The notes: generated from the letters alone by a model not told the origin. A stretch of DNA of 64,000 bases from Sporosarcina gallistercoris (GCF_014836415.1 NZ_JACSQY010000001.1:558001-622000), one strand, 5' to 3'. Positions 44,137 through 53,034 are shown, counted from the stretch's first letter. A program made the numbers and translations.

Positions 44137-45513
44137 TTATGAATCAAATTCTGTTTGGGTATATTTCTTTAATTTACGAACAACTGAAGGTTGACTGATC
44201 CCTAAAATCTTCGCCATTTCAGTAGTTGTTCTATAGCGCTTCTTAGCTCTATTAATCACTTGCATCTCTACTTGTTCTAGAATATCTGGCAGCGTTTCCC
44301 CTTCAAAGTTGAACTCTGGAAACTCATCTTCTGATAATCTGTATTCAAATGGCAAATCATTAACGTCAATTACTTTCCCTTCGCTTTGGACTACCATGCG
44401 TTCAATGACATGACGAAGTTCCTGGATATTCCCTCTCCATTCAAGCTGCAGGAGCTGAGCAAAGACTTGTTCTGTCACCATTTTGTCCGATTTGTATTTC
44501 AATGAGAATATCTTCAGAAAATGAGAGATGAGAGCGCTTACATCCTCGATGCGTTCTCTTAATGGATCGATGTGGATAGGTACAATATTGAGCAAGTAAT
44601 ATAATTCGCTTAAAAAGGTTTGATGAGTAACAGCATCCTGCAAATCACTATCCGTCGAGGATACAAAGCGCACATTCAAGGTACGGGAAGACACAGATCC
44701 TATTGGGTAAAAACGTTCTTCTTTTACAATTTTCGCGAGCTTTGTTTGTAAATGAAGTGCAATTCGATCGATATTTTTTAAAAATAGTGTACCGCCATCC
44801 GCTATCCCTAGAAGTCCCGGTATTACTGTGCCATTATCTGCTCGTTCTCCAACAAGTTCTTTTAACATTAACGATTCAGGAATGGTGGCACAATCCAATT
44901 CGATGAAGGGTCCATTACCTCGGGTGCTTTCTTTGTGTATTTCTTTAGCAATGGTCGACTTACCTGTACCAGTTTCTCCGTATAAGATAACGGAGACGTC
45001 AAGTGCGGCTATTCGATGAGCCGTCTTGAAGGCTTCTTGTGTACTTTTACTTCTCATAATGAAATCTTTCTCAGAAAACATTTGATTACGCAGATACTGT
45101 ACTTCTTCTCGCACTTTCGACATTTCATATTCAATTTCTTTCATATAATCTTGGATGACAAGCAACTCGGAAACATCATAAGAATAGCTAATGACATAAT
45201 CCACATCCCCGTTGTAATTAAAAAATGGCATTCCAGTAATTAAAATCTTTGAACCACTTTTCGTTTCTTGTATTCGCACTACTTTCTTTTTTTCCTTTAG
45301 GACCAGTGGTGTGATAGCAGGAGAGAAAATCCCTTCTTTTTCAAGGTCATAGACCGACTTGCCGATTAAATCTTCAGCTTCGATTCCATATCTTTGACCA
45401 CTTATCCGTGTCGCCTTCATAATAATGCCTTTGTGATTTGTAACAATCACGTCTTCATCGTGAGTTTCTAAAACTTCTTGAACAGAATTCGGTGTCAGAT
45501 GGAATTGAGCCAT
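44137..45513 (-). CDS. PAS-AAA-HTH transcriptional regulator with a degenerate sigma-54 domain
   Basis: 458 aa from the ATG at 45513 with AAAGGAGA 5 nt upstream. PAS domain (about 10-118), short coiled coil, AAA+ domain with intact Walker A 'GETGTGKS' (179-186), and a C-terminal HTH ('TTEMAKILGISQPSVVRKLKKY', cited in part as 'MAKILGISQPSVV'). The GAFTGA loop that contacts sigma-54 is gone (the region reads 'ELVGERADNGTVIPG'), and Walker B reads 'GGTLFLKNID', where an Asp-Glu is expected. The HTH resembles the TyrR type. It probably acts with the main sigma factor, like TyrR, on the aminotransferase operon. Confidence 0.85.
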   Translation of the reverse strand: MAQFHLTPNSVQEVLETHDEDVIVTNHKGIIMKATRISGQRYGIEAEDLIGKSVYDLEKEGIFSPAITPLVLKEKKKVVRIQETKSGSKILITGMPFFNYNGDVDYVISYSYDVSELLVIQDYMKEIEYEMSKVREEVQYLRNQMFSEKDFIMRSKSTQEAFKTAHRIAALDVSVILYGETGTGKSTIAKEIHKESTRGNGPFIELDCATIPESLMLKELVGERADNGTVIPGLLGIADGGTLFLKNIDRIALHLQTKLAKIVKEERFYPIGSVSSRTLNVRFVSSTDSDLQDAVTHQTFLSELYYLLNIVPIHIDPLRERIEDVSALISHFLKIFSLKYKSDKMVTEQVFAQLLQLEWRGNIQELRHVIERMVVQSEGKVIDVNDLPFEYRLSEDEFPEFNFEGETLPDILEQVEMQVINRAKKRYRTTTEMAKILGISQPSVVRKLKKYTQTEFDS

Positions 45514-45681
45514 ACGTTCTCCTTTCAAAACACTAGAATTTTCAGATATTATCAAGATATGAATCAACTATACAGTAATGAATAGTTAGTATGCAAGAGG
45601 AAATTTGAATTTTCAATAAGTCCTACAAAAATGTACCGATGTCTGGTTATTTGCGAGGCACCCAATACCTGCCATCAACAT

Positions 45682-45726
45682 AAAAAGAGAGCCGATTGAG
45701 TTCATTCACTCGATCGGCTCTCTTTT
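45682..45726 (-). terminator. Intrinsic terminator of the DNA glycosylase gene
   Basis: Minus strand: AAAAGAGAGCCGAT ... ATCGGCTCTCTTTT with inner GAGT/ACTC; followed by TTTATG. Confidence 0.9.
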
Positions 45727-45732
45727 CACCAT

Positions 45733-46593
45733 TTACTCCACCGCAGGAACTTCAATACTTCTCCAAAGATATAACGCCGCGTAACTTAAATAAGGGGACC
45801 AGACAGAAAAGCGCTCACGTATTTCGTTTTGTGTCGGTTTGCGATCCAATTTCCAAAGTATCTTAAGTGCATTCTGGAGTCCAATGTCTGCTGTTGGAAA
45901 CAGGTTCGGTCTGCCGAGACCAAACATCAGGAGACCTTGCGCAGTCCAAGGGCCGACGCCACGGTAAGCAGTCAGTTCAGCAACCACCTCTTCGTCGGTT
46001 TTTGACCGCAGAGATTCGAGGTCCAATGCTCCTGCAGCAATCGCTTGTGAAAGACCAATGACATACTCTGCTTTACGTGTACTGAATTGCAATTCACGGA
46101 GCTCTTCTACTGTGACAGTGGCAATCCTTTTTGGACTCGGATACCTCCACACTCCCTCTTGCTGGGATCCATATTTCTCTACAAATCTCATGAGCAGTGT
46201 GTTTGCAAACTTAAGGTTCAATTGCTGATGGATAATGCTCTTCATCAGTTCTCCATAAAGCGAAAAGCTTCTGACAAGCGGTGTGCCGATATGTTCTTTG
46301 AAGATTGGCGCAAGATCTGTCTGAGCGAAATGAGCCGCAACACCATCCAACGATTCTTCAAAGTGAAAAATCCATTTGATACGAGCGAGTTGTTCCTCGC
46401 CCATTATGCCTTCTATAATGAAATTCGGCTCCTGTGATGTCCCTGTTGCTCTAACAGTTACCAGATTACCCTCTTCCATCGGAACACGTGCCAATCGCAG
46501 CTGATGATCCACGGAATTTACCGGCGTTCCGGATAGTCTTTCAAGCGCACGATCGAAATCGTAAGTGAATGGTAGATTCAGTTCAGCATTCAT
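45733..46593 (-). CDS. DNA-3-methyladenine glycosylase II (AlkA-like)
   Basis: 286 aa from the ATG at 46593, 8 nt after GGAGG. A mixed N-terminal domain is followed by the helix-hairpin-helix GPD fold: hairpin 'LTAYRGVGPWTAQGLLMFG' (about 205-223) and the catalytic Asp in 'FPTADIGLQNAL'. It removes alkylated bases from DNA, the first step of base-excision repair (family knowledge). It is a single gene with its own terminator. Confidence 0.88.
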   Translation of the reverse strand: MNAELNLPFTYDFDRALERLSGTPVNSVDHQLRLARVPMEEGNLVTVRATGTSQEPNFIIEGIMGEEQLARIKWIFHFEESLDGVAAHFAQTDLAPIFKEHIGTPLVRSFSLYGELMKSIIHQQLNLKFANTLLMRFVEKYGSQQEGVWRYPSPKRIATVTVEELRELQFSTRKAEYVIGLSQAIAAGALDLESLRSKTDEEVVAELTAYRGVGPWTAQGLLMFGLGRPNLFPTADIGLQNALKILWKLDRKPTQNEIRERFSVWSPYLSYAALYLWRSIEVPAVE

Positions 46594-46964
46594 AAGAAAA
46601 ACCTCCTCCATTGAAGATAGTGCATAGCAGTAAGTGGAAAGATAATGTGTTTATATTTAATAGCAACTCCTCCTCAAGAACCGTAACCTGCAGGATGAAA
46701 TCATCTCTTATTCTACCATAGCCTGTCTTAAAAGAATTTCCCTGCTCTGCTAATCATCCTGTTAACTATGACAGGTCTTCTCTTCTTCACATTTCCCGCC
46801 GTTGCTCGAGTTCCGATGATGCTCTTTCTGATTACAGCAATTTTTATCAGCCCCTCTTTATAACAGAAGAACACACTCACCAAGCTAACAGGTGATATCG
46901 ACTTGTGATCTAGATTCAATTTTGAGTTGATGGAATTCAGGCACTCATTCACCAAGTATCATAC
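46594..46964. other. Intergenic stretch without a convincing gene
   Basis: About 370 bp. A 75-codon frame on the minus strand (46728-46955) has no ribosome binding site, no clear domain and a basic, uneven composition. A short inverted repeat CCTGT...ACAGG lies near 46765. The stretch may be a remnant of a lost gene; nothing recognisable remains. Confidence 0.5.
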
Positions 46965-47001
46965 TAAAAAAGGGCACGAAGCCGTTTTCGGACTCGTACC
47001 C
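46965..47001 (-). terminator. Intrinsic terminator downstream of degV
   Basis: Minus strand: GGGTACGAGTCCG-AAAA-CGGCTTCGTGCCC (one mismatch and some G-U pairs) followed by TTTTTTAG. It lies 88 nt after the degV stop. Confidence 0.85.
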
Positions 47002-47088
47002 CATTTCATATACTTCTATTTTTTTGCAACCTCTTAAGAGAACTCGGTGACGTCATACAGCGATCCACCTATGCAAAGCTTAAAAGCC

Positions 47089-47934
47089 TTAATTAGCAAT
47101 CCAACTTAGTCCTGTAGTTCCTTCACCGGCGTGTACACCGACGCAAATACTAAGTGGAACGACGTGTATTTTTAAAGCGGGAAACTCTCTCGATAGCTCA
47201 CTCTTCCAGATTTCAGCGTCAGGAGCATTATTACAATGTATAACAGCTACTTCCGGTACAGTCCCTTTATCCATATCCGTTAGAAGTAAAGAAGTCACGT
47301 AATCTTTTGCTCGCTTATTCGAACGCACTTTTTCTTTCATAACAGGTTTTCCGTCCTCAAAACTAATGATTAATTTGATGTTCAGCAAATTACTTAAGAA
47401 TGTCTGCGTACCCGATACCCGTCCACTCTTATGCAATTGGTTCAGACTATCGGGTATAAAGGACAACTTAGATTTGGTTGTTATCTCATTGATGGTTGTA
47501 ACCACTTCTTCTACGTCCTTACCACTTTCGAACAGTTCATTACCGATTTCAATCATTTTAACCATTGGAAAAGAACCGATTTTCGAATCGATTGGGTACA
47601 CTTTGAAGTCAGTCATTTCCGAAGCCGACTGCGCACTTTCGAAGGTACCCGAAAGGCCACTTGATAAATGCAGAGCAATTGCGAAATCGTATCCTTCTGT
47701 CTGCAATTTTTCATACAAAGCAAGCATCTCTCCAATTGCAGGCTGAGAGGTTTTCGGTGAAACCTTCGACATTTGTAATTTTTCGTAAAACTCTTCCTGC
47801 GTAAGATCAATGGACTCCTTATATGAGCCCTCGGGGAAAACAACACCCAGGGGCAAAATATATATGTTATGTTTTTGGATGAATGCATCCTCTAGTTGCG
47901 CCGCTGTATCCGTAATCCAGGCTATTTTCTTCAT
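47089..47934 (-). CDS. DegV family fatty-acid-binding protein (FakB-like)
   Basis: 281 aa. The two family motifs that hold the fatty-acid carboxylate are present: 'SPKTSQPAIGEM' (about 57-68) and 'LHLSSGLSGTFES' (about 88-100). DegV/FakB proteins present fatty acids to the kinase FakA, allowing exogenous fatty acids into phospholipids (known for S. aureus). No fakA gene is in the window. Two overlapping ATGs (47937, 47932-47934) are possible; AGAGGAGA precedes them. Confidence 0.88.
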   Translation of the reverse strand: MKKIAWITDTAAQLEDAFIQKHNIYILPLGVVFPEGSYKESIDLTQEEFYEKLQMSKVSPKTSQPAIGEMLALYEKLQTEGYDFAIALHLSSGLSGTFESAQSASEMTDFKVYPIDSKIGSFPMVKMIEIGNELFESGKDVEEVVTTINEITTKSKLSFIPDSLNQLHKSGRVSGTQTFLSNLLNIKLIISFEDGKPVMKEKVRSNKRAKDYVTSLLLTDMDKGTVPEVAVIHCNNAPDAEIWKSELSREFPALKIHVVPLSICVGVHAGEGTTGLSWIAN

Positions 47935-48198
47935 TTCATACTTCTCCTCTAAAATTGTATTTCATAACGGAAGCAGCTCAGTACTCTCCGATAACTTACA
48001 CTACATTTTAAAAGGATACTAGTGATAACTGTCATATTATGAAGAAGTATAGAATATGCTGTCATAATTTGAACATATATCGTCTTTTACTTGTGCTCTA
48101 CAATTTTGAAACTTCAAGGATGGTGATAGATGTGTTCCGAAAAAATATTATTAGTGAGCATTCCCTCTAACTTCTTGGCACACAAATAAATAAAACAC

Positions 48199-48236
48199 AA
48201 AAAAACAGCCCCTAGGCATACGGCCTAATAGGACTG
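48199..48236 (-). terminator. Intrinsic terminator of the tRNA-Val transcript
   Basis: Minus strand: CAGTCCTATTAGGC-CGTAT-GCCTAGGGGCTG, then TTTTTTT. Two more small hairpins (arms AAGTATCGT/ACGATACTT at 48246-48270 and GGGT/ACCC near 48275-48287) lie between the tRNA and this stem. Confidence 0.88.
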
Positions 48237-48289
48237 CTTGTGGAGAAGTATCGTTGTTCCGACGATACTTCCGTGGGTTTGGCACCCAA

Positions 48290-48362
48290 TGATTCCTACT
48301 GGGCTCGAACCAGCGACCTCTACCCTGTCAAGGTAGCGCTCTCCCAGCTGAGCTAAGGAATC
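48290..48362 (-). tRNA. tRNA-Val (anticodon GAC)
   Basis: 73 nt cloverleaf on the minus strand: acceptor GATTCCT/AGGAATC, D arm GCTC...GAGC, anticodon stem CTACC/GGTAG with loop TTGACAG (anticodon GAC, reads GUC/GUU), T arm GCTGG-TTCGAGC-CCAGT (one mismatch position), discriminator A. The 3' CCA is not encoded (the next bases are TTG). Confidence 0.95.
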
Positions 48363-48433
48363 GGGAATATTTCAATGGCTTTCATGACAAGCAAACGTTT
48401 AAGGTAAACGAGCTCTCACTCAGCACATGTATG

Positions 48434-48462
48434 ATAATACCATGATTTCTCGTCATACGCAA
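48434..48462 (-). promoter_or_regulatory. Promoter of tRNA-Val
   Basis: Minus strand: -35 TTGCGT (48462-48457), 17-bp spacer, -10 TATTAT (48439-48434), about 70 bp before the mature tRNA. Confidence 0.8.
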
Positions 48463-48553
48463 TACTTTTTTGCGATTTTTTATGACCGATACACCTCTTA
48501 CCGCCTAGAGCATACATTAAAGTAGGGATCTTTCGCATAGAGGGGGCACGCTA

Positions 48554-48835
48554 ATGGTTAATCCCGATAGTCTGGATTTCTTCGACATAGAAGAAGGCGG
48601 GCAAGCGGCGAAAATCGATATCATCGGAAGTTTCATCACCATTATTGGAGAGTCCATCTCGACATATGCTGCTGTGCTCGCAATCGAAGAAGAAAAAAAC
48701 AAAAGAAATAATCCACCGAACAACGACGTTTTAGTGACTGAGTTAAAAGAGATGAAAGCTCAGATTCAATACTTGACCGGTGAAATTCAATCGCTAAAGA
48801 AAAACCAAAACAGGGACAGTCCATGGCGTCTTTGA
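48554..48835 (+). CDS. Hypothetical small protein with C-terminal coiled coil
   Basis: 93 aa, ATG with AGAGGGGG 9 nt upstream. The N-terminal half has an amphipathic/hydrophobic stretch ('DIIGSFITIIGESISTYAAV', about 22-41), and the C-terminal half is charged and predicted coiled coil ('TELKEMKAQIQYLTGEIQSL'). I do not recognise it. A terminator overlaps its 3' end, so it is a monocistronic gene. It might sit at the membrane surface as an oligomer (inference). Confidence 0.68.
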   Translation: MVNPDSLDFFDIEEGGQAAKIDIIGSFITIIGESISTYAAVLAIEEEKNKRNNPPNNDVLVTELKEMKAQIQYLTGEIQSLKKNQNRDSPWRL

Positions 48836-48862
48836 AGCTGCCGTGGCATAGTCCCTGTTTTT
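48808..48862 (+). terminator. Intrinsic terminator of the 93-aa gene
   Basis: AACAGGGAC ... GTCCCTGTT with inner CCATGGC/GCCGTGG and a TTTTT tail; the stem begins inside the gene. Confidence 0.87.
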
Positions 48863-48876
48863 ATTTAAAAGAAGGT

Positions 48877-49302
48877 TCACTTCGAGAGCTCATCCAGAGC
48901 TAACACTTTCAACGAAAGAAGTTCTTCTTCCGTAAGGCGGCTTTCAACTTGTTGCATTAATTGCTGCTGCTCTTGTGCAGACATTCCTGACTGCGCTTTT
49001 TTCTGTATATCCTGCAGTTCGCGAACGCTGAATTTCTTTAGCACAACGCGAGTTGCCTGTTCTTTTGTTTTAATAGGTAATTTACTGCGGTCTGCCGTCT
49101 TTGCATCTTGTAAATAAGCCTGGACTTCTGGATTGCTCGTGATTTCTTGTTTGACCGAATCCAGTTGTCCATTATTTTCTAACTGAGTCGTCACTTGATC
49201 CATCGCTTTGTCAGCAATCCAATTCGTACCGAAATAGTATGCAGCTCCTAATAGTAAAGCGATCACAACTGCTGTCATGATCAGTCTTTTGATAAACCTC
49301 AC
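48877..49302 (-). CDS. Membrane-anchored hypothetical protein
   Basis: 141 aa, GTG start preceded by AAAGGGGG. One N-terminal helix (about 8-27) is followed by a soluble, mostly helical domain rich in Gln and Lys ('MSAQEQQQLMQQVESRLTEE'). By charge the soluble part would lie outside. It is not a family I can name. It lies between the TRAP operon terminator and the 93-aa gene, on the minus strand, and is probably monocistronic. Confidence 0.7.
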   Translation of the reverse strand: MRFIKRLIMTAVVIALLLGAAYYFGTNWIADKAMDQVTTQLENNGQLDSVKQEITSNPEVQAYLQDAKTADRSKLPIKTKEQATRVVLKKFSVRELQDIQKKAQSGMSAQEQQQLMQQVESRLTEEELLSLKVLALDELSK

Positions 49303-49360
49303 GTTCGTCGTCCCCCTTTAATACGTTACTCAATAGACGTTTGGTATAGTATAAAGTTTC

Positions 49361-49397
49361 AAAAAACAAACCCGTCTGCAATTATTGGCAGACGGGT
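49361..49397 (-). terminator. Intrinsic terminator of the TAXI-TRAP operon
   Basis: Minus strand: ACCCGTCTGC ... GCAGACGGGT followed by TTGTTTTTTG, 6 nt after the permease stop. Confidence 0.92.
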
Positions 49398-49402
49398 CAA
49401 CC

Positions 49403-51442
49403 TTATACAGTTACGGTTTTTTCTTTTTTATTTTTGTCTTTCGTGACAAGTTGAATCGCCACCAGAATGACAAACATGCCAAGTCCGATGAAATCCGTTT
49501 TCGTTTCCGGATAGATCAGCATCATACCAGTTGCAACTGTAATGATCCGTTCGATCCAATTGATCTTTCGATACCAGAAACCAATCATGCCTGCACCTAT
49601 CGCTATCATTCCGACTATGGCCGTAGCGGTGACCCAAATGATTTCCCCTACACTGGAGTCAATCATAAGCATCGCAGGGTTAAATACAAACATATATGGA
49701 ATGATGAATGCCGCAATGGCAAGTTTTGCTGACGTCACCCCGGTCTTAATCGGATCTCCGCCCGAGATACCGGAAGCGGCAAATGCAGCCAGCGCAACAG
49801 GGGGCGTGATATCCGCGATGATTCCGAAGTAAAATACGAACAAGTGAGCAGAAATCGCAACGACAACTGGCACTGTTGCATCAGGCGTTTCCAACATCAG
49901 TAATGTAATAATTGCAGGCGCTGCAATCGTAGAAGTGATTACATAGTTCGCTGTAGTCGGTGAACCCATACCAAGAACAATCGCAGCAAACATTGTAAAG
50001 ATTAGAGTCAGCAAAATGTTTCCACCAGCAGCAGAAACGAGGCCATTTGCCAAACTTAGTCCTAGACCTGTTTTCACAACCACTCCAACGATAATCCCTG
50101 CGCATGCAGTGGCAGCTGCTACAGCCAGAGCTGTCCGTGCCCCATCAACAAGCGCTTGAATAATATCTTTTATGCTGAGCCGTGTTTCTTTATTGAACGA
50201 ACTGACAACTAGTGTTAGAACGATACCTAGTAATGCTGCCTTCATCGTTGGAATTCCGAGTAACAAGAATACGATAATCCCGATGATTGGAAGCAACAAG
50301 TAAATTTTCTTCAGCGTTTTCTTACGATTCGGGATTTCTTCAGGTTTCATCCCCTCTAGTCCGACCCGCTTCGCTTCGAAATGCGTCATAATCCAAATTC
50401 CTGTGAAATACAACAATGCAGGAATTGTCGCAGCTTTGGCAATTTCCCAATACGTAACGCCGCCGATGAATTCGACCATCAGGAACGCAGCAGCCCCCAT
50501 GATCGGCGGCATGATCTGACCACCTGTTGACGCAGCCGCTTCTACTCCACCTGCAAATTCTTTACGGTAGCCGAGTTTCTTCATCATCGGAATCGTATAG
50601 GAACCCGACCCCACGACGTTTGCCACGGAACTGCCAGAAATCGTCCCTTGCAAAGCACTAGAGAAGATTGCAACTTTCGCAGGCCCGCCTGTCAATCTCC
50701 CCGCTAGGACGACTGCCAAGTCATTAAAGTAATTACCGACACCTGTTTTTACGAGGAACGCTCCGAATAACAGGAACACGAAAATGAAAGTAGCTGATAC
50801 ACTAATTGGCGTTCCTAGAATACCATCCGTTGTGAAGAACATAAGTTGCACAAGACTTTCTATGTCCTGACCGCGGTGTGCCAGGAATCCTGGAAAATAC
50901 GGCCCGAAAAACGCATATACCAAGAACACACCTGAGATGATGGTGATTGGCAAACCAACAGCCCGTCTAGCCGCTTCCATCGTTAACAATACAGCTAAAA
51001 TCCCGACAATCAAGTCCATATCCGACACACGACCGACCCTTAAGATGAGTTCGTTCATATTAAGTGGCCAATACAATCCGACACCTATGGAAAGAAGGGA
51101 TAAAATCACATCGTAAAAGGGAACTTTGTTTCGTTTGACACCAGGTTTTTTACGTGCCGGAAATAATAGGAAAATCAATGACAGGGCAAATCCTAAGTGT
51201 ATGGAACGCTGGATATACGCGGTGAACGGTTTACCGATCGACGTATATAATTGAAACATCGAGAATGCCAGCAGACCAAAAAATACAATCTTACCGATGA
51301 CTCCTACTAAATCTCTCGTATTGGATTCAGGGTCAAATTTCTGAAGGAGTTCCAGTTGTTCAGCCTCCGAGAGGGTTTCGAATCGATCATCATTCGGATC
51401 CGTTATCGGTTCCACTTTCTTTTGTTTACTCCTCTTTGCCAT
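49403..51442 (-). CDS. TRAP transporter fused permease (4TM/12TM, TAXI type)
   Basis: 679 aa. An N-terminal cytosolic stretch, a small-subunit-like part with four helices, and the large 12-helix DctM-like part are fused, as in TAXI-TRAP systems. 'GTISGSSVANVVGSGSYTIP' (about 262-281) and 'VEAAASTGGQIMPPIMGAAA' are the signature re-entrant loops. It imports an organic anion using an ion gradient, fed by the TAXI binding protein encoded upstream. It overlaps the DUF1850 gene by 17 nt. Confidence 0.93.
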   Translation of the reverse strand: MAKRSKQKKVEPITDPNDDRFETLSEAEQLELLQKFDPESNTRDLVGVIGKIVFFGLLAFSMFQLYTSIGKPFTAYIQRSIHLGFALSLIFLLFPARKKPGVKRNKVPFYDVILSLLSIGVGLYWPLNMNELILRVGRVSDMDLIVGILAVLLTMEAARRAVGLPITIISGVFLVYAFFGPYFPGFLAHRGQDIESLVQLMFFTTDGILGTPISVSATFIFVFLLFGAFLVKTGVGNYFNDLAVVLAGRLTGGPAKVAIFSSALQGTISGSSVANVVGSGSYTIPMMKKLGYRKEFAGGVEAAASTGGQIMPPIMGAAAFLMVEFIGGVTYWEIAKAATIPALLYFTGIWIMTHFEAKRVGLEGMKPEEIPNRKKTLKKIYLLLPIIGIIVFLLLGIPTMKAALLGIVLTLVVSSFNKETRLSIKDIIQALVDGARTALAVAAATACAGIIVGVVVKTGLGLSLANGLVSAAGGNILLTLIFTMFAAIVLGMGSPTTANYVITSTIAAPAIITLLMLETPDATVPVVVAISAHLFVFYFGIIADITPPVALAAFAASGISGGDPIKTGVTSAKLAIAAFIIPYMFVFNPAMLMIDSSVGEIIWVTATAIVGMIAIGAGMIGFWYRKINWIERIITVATGMMLIYPETKTDFIGLGMFVILVAIQLVTKDKNKKEKTVTV

Positions 51443-51956
51443 TCAAGTTAACTCCTTTCATGAGTTCATATAAAGTTAGTTTTTCCACACGGAATTCATA
51501 CGATTGCCCGCGTTGTAAGTACGCTTTCAAATCGGTTTCAATCCCTTTGTATCGAAAGGCCAACTGTGCGTCTACATCTCCGATATACATCACAAAAGAA
51601 TCAATTACTTTGTCTTGATATGTAAGTGTATACATGCCATCTTCAGTTACATCCAGTGTTTCGCCTTCTTCTGCATACGCTGGAAGTCCAATTCCGACAT
51701 CCTCATAACGCATCGTTAAAAATTTCAGCGACGCATCAGGTTGCACTCGATACGTTTCGAGTACATCGGTCAAGAAAATCGAATGGACATACCGGATTTG
51801 AAACTCTGAGTCTGCATCCATTATGTAGTATGCGAGCTTCGGTTTCTCTGTCCGGATTTCTGAAAACGTGAATGCTTGCTTCACTGGAATCGTTAGTGCA
51901 CCAATCAGCAGTATAGTGACAATGAGTAACCCAAGCGGAATCCTCCATCGTTTCAT
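51426..51956 (-). CDS. DUF1850 domain protein
   Basis: 176 aa from the ATG at 51956 with GAGGTGAG 3-5 nt upstream. One N-terminal helix (about 5-24) then a beta-rich outside domain with 'IRYVHSIFLTDVLETYRV', typical of DUF1850. Such genes are regularly found between the binding protein and permease genes of TAXI-TRAP operons, as here, so it is a likely accessory subunit of the transporter. Confidence 0.85.
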   Translation of the reverse strand: MKRWRIPLGLLIVTILLIGALTIPVKQAFTFSEIRTEKPKLAYYIMDADSEFQIRYVHSIFLTDVLETYRVQPDASLKFLTMRYEDVGIGLPAYAEEGETLDVTEDGMYTLTYQDKVIDSFVMYIGDVDAQLAFRYKGIETDLKAYLQRGQSYEFRVEKLTLYELMKGVNLNGKEE

Positions 51957-51990
51957 CCGCTCACCTCTTAAAAGATCTAGTAATGAAGAA

Positions 51991-52029
51991 GGGACGGATG
52001 AAGCATCGATCGCCTCACCGCCCCGTCCT
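51991..52029 (-). other. Intercistronic hairpin in the TRAP operon
   Basis: Minus strand: GGACGG ... CCGTCC with inner GAGGC/GCTTC stem, in the 85-nt gap between the binding protein and DUF1850 genes. There is no U-tract, so it is more likely an mRNA 3'-end stabiliser or partial attenuator that keeps binding-protein mRNA in excess. Confidence 0.6.
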
Positions 52030-52041
52030 CTCATTCCACTC

Positions 52042-53034
52042 TTATTTGTTTACTTCATCAAAATACTTTTGTGCACCTGGATGAACTGGGATACCAATTC
52101 CGTCTAGGCCTGTTTCAGCTTTGATTAACTTACCTTTAGCATGCTGAAGTTTAGATGCATTGTCGTAAATCGCTTTTGTGATTTCATAAGCGAGGTCTTC
52201 GGGTACATCGTTCTGAATAACAAGCATCGCTCCTACTGAAACAGTCGGTGTTTCCTCAGCCATTCCATATGTTCCAGCTGGGATCACTTCTTTCGCATAA
52301 TACTTATACTTGCTGATCAGCTCATCAGCCTTTTCGTCTTCAACAGGTACTACGAATACTTTTGCTACTGCGTTCAATCCTTCAACAGCACCAGTAGGAG
52401 TTCCGGCTGTAATAAATGCCGCATCGATCTGACCTGCCTGCAAACTTTCTTGAGACTCCCCAAAGTCCAAGTTTTGCGGCTTGATGTCGTCCATGGACAA
52501 TCCGTGAATTTCAAGAAGCTGCTCTGCGTTCGCATACGTACCAGAACCAGGAGCACCGACAGAAACTTTCTTACCTTTCAAATCCTCAAATGTTTTGATT
52601 CCTGTTTTTTCGAGTGTTACGAGTTGAACTGTTTCAGGATAAAGTGAACCGATTGCAGATACTGTATCGACTTTATCACCTTCGAACATCATTTCGCCTT
52701 CTTGCGCATAATACGCAATGTCCGTTTGGACGAAAGCGATTTCCGCCTTACCATCTTTCAGTGCAGTCATGTTGGCAGCTGATGCTTGAGACACTTCAGC
52801 TGATGTTTTCACACCCGTATCCTTTTCGATAAATTCAGCGATTGCACCACCAAGTGCATAATACGTCCCTTGTGTCCCCCCCGTCAAAACACTGAGGAAC
52901 TTATATTCTTTCCCGCTATCTGCATCCCCTTTTTCTCCATCATCTTTTCCAGCATCATCCGATGTCCCACACGCTGCAAGTGCAAGCACTGCAATGAGCA
53001 GCATCGAGATGAGCCCTAAAAGTTTCTTATTCAT
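52042..53034 (-). CDS. TAXI family TRAP transporter solute-binding lipoprotein
   Basis: 330 aa. Lipoprotein signal with lipobox 'LALAAC' (C22), acidic linker, then the TAXI fold: 'VLTGGTQGTYYALGGAIAEF' (about 50-69), 'VSVGAPGSGTYANAEQLL' and 'DAAFITAGTPTGAV'. Members bind glutamate, other carboxylates or unknown solutes. First gene of the operon; its promoter carries a cre site. AGGGGGTC lies 8 nt before the ATG. Confidence 0.93.
   Translation of the reverse strand: MNKKLLGLISMLLIAVLALAACGTSDDAGKDDGEKGDADSGKEYKFLSVLTGGTQGTYYALGGAIAEFIEKDTGVKTSAEVSQASAANMTALKDGKAEIAFVQTDIAYYAQEGEMMFEGDKVDTVSAIGSLYPETVQLVTLEKTGIKTFEDLKGKKVSVGAPGSGTYANAEQLLEIHGLSMDDIKPQNLDFGESQESLQAGQIDAAFITAGTPTGAVEGLNAVAKVFVVPVEDEKADELISKYKYYAKEVIPAGTYGMAEETPTVSVGAMLVIQNDVPEDLAYEITKAIYDNASKLQHAKGKLIKAETGLDGIGIPVHPGAQKYFDEVNK

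Noticed and set aside
46728..46955. 75-codon minus-strand frame between the glycosylase and degV genes
   Set aside because: No ribosome binding site, no recognisable domain and composition unlike its neighbours.
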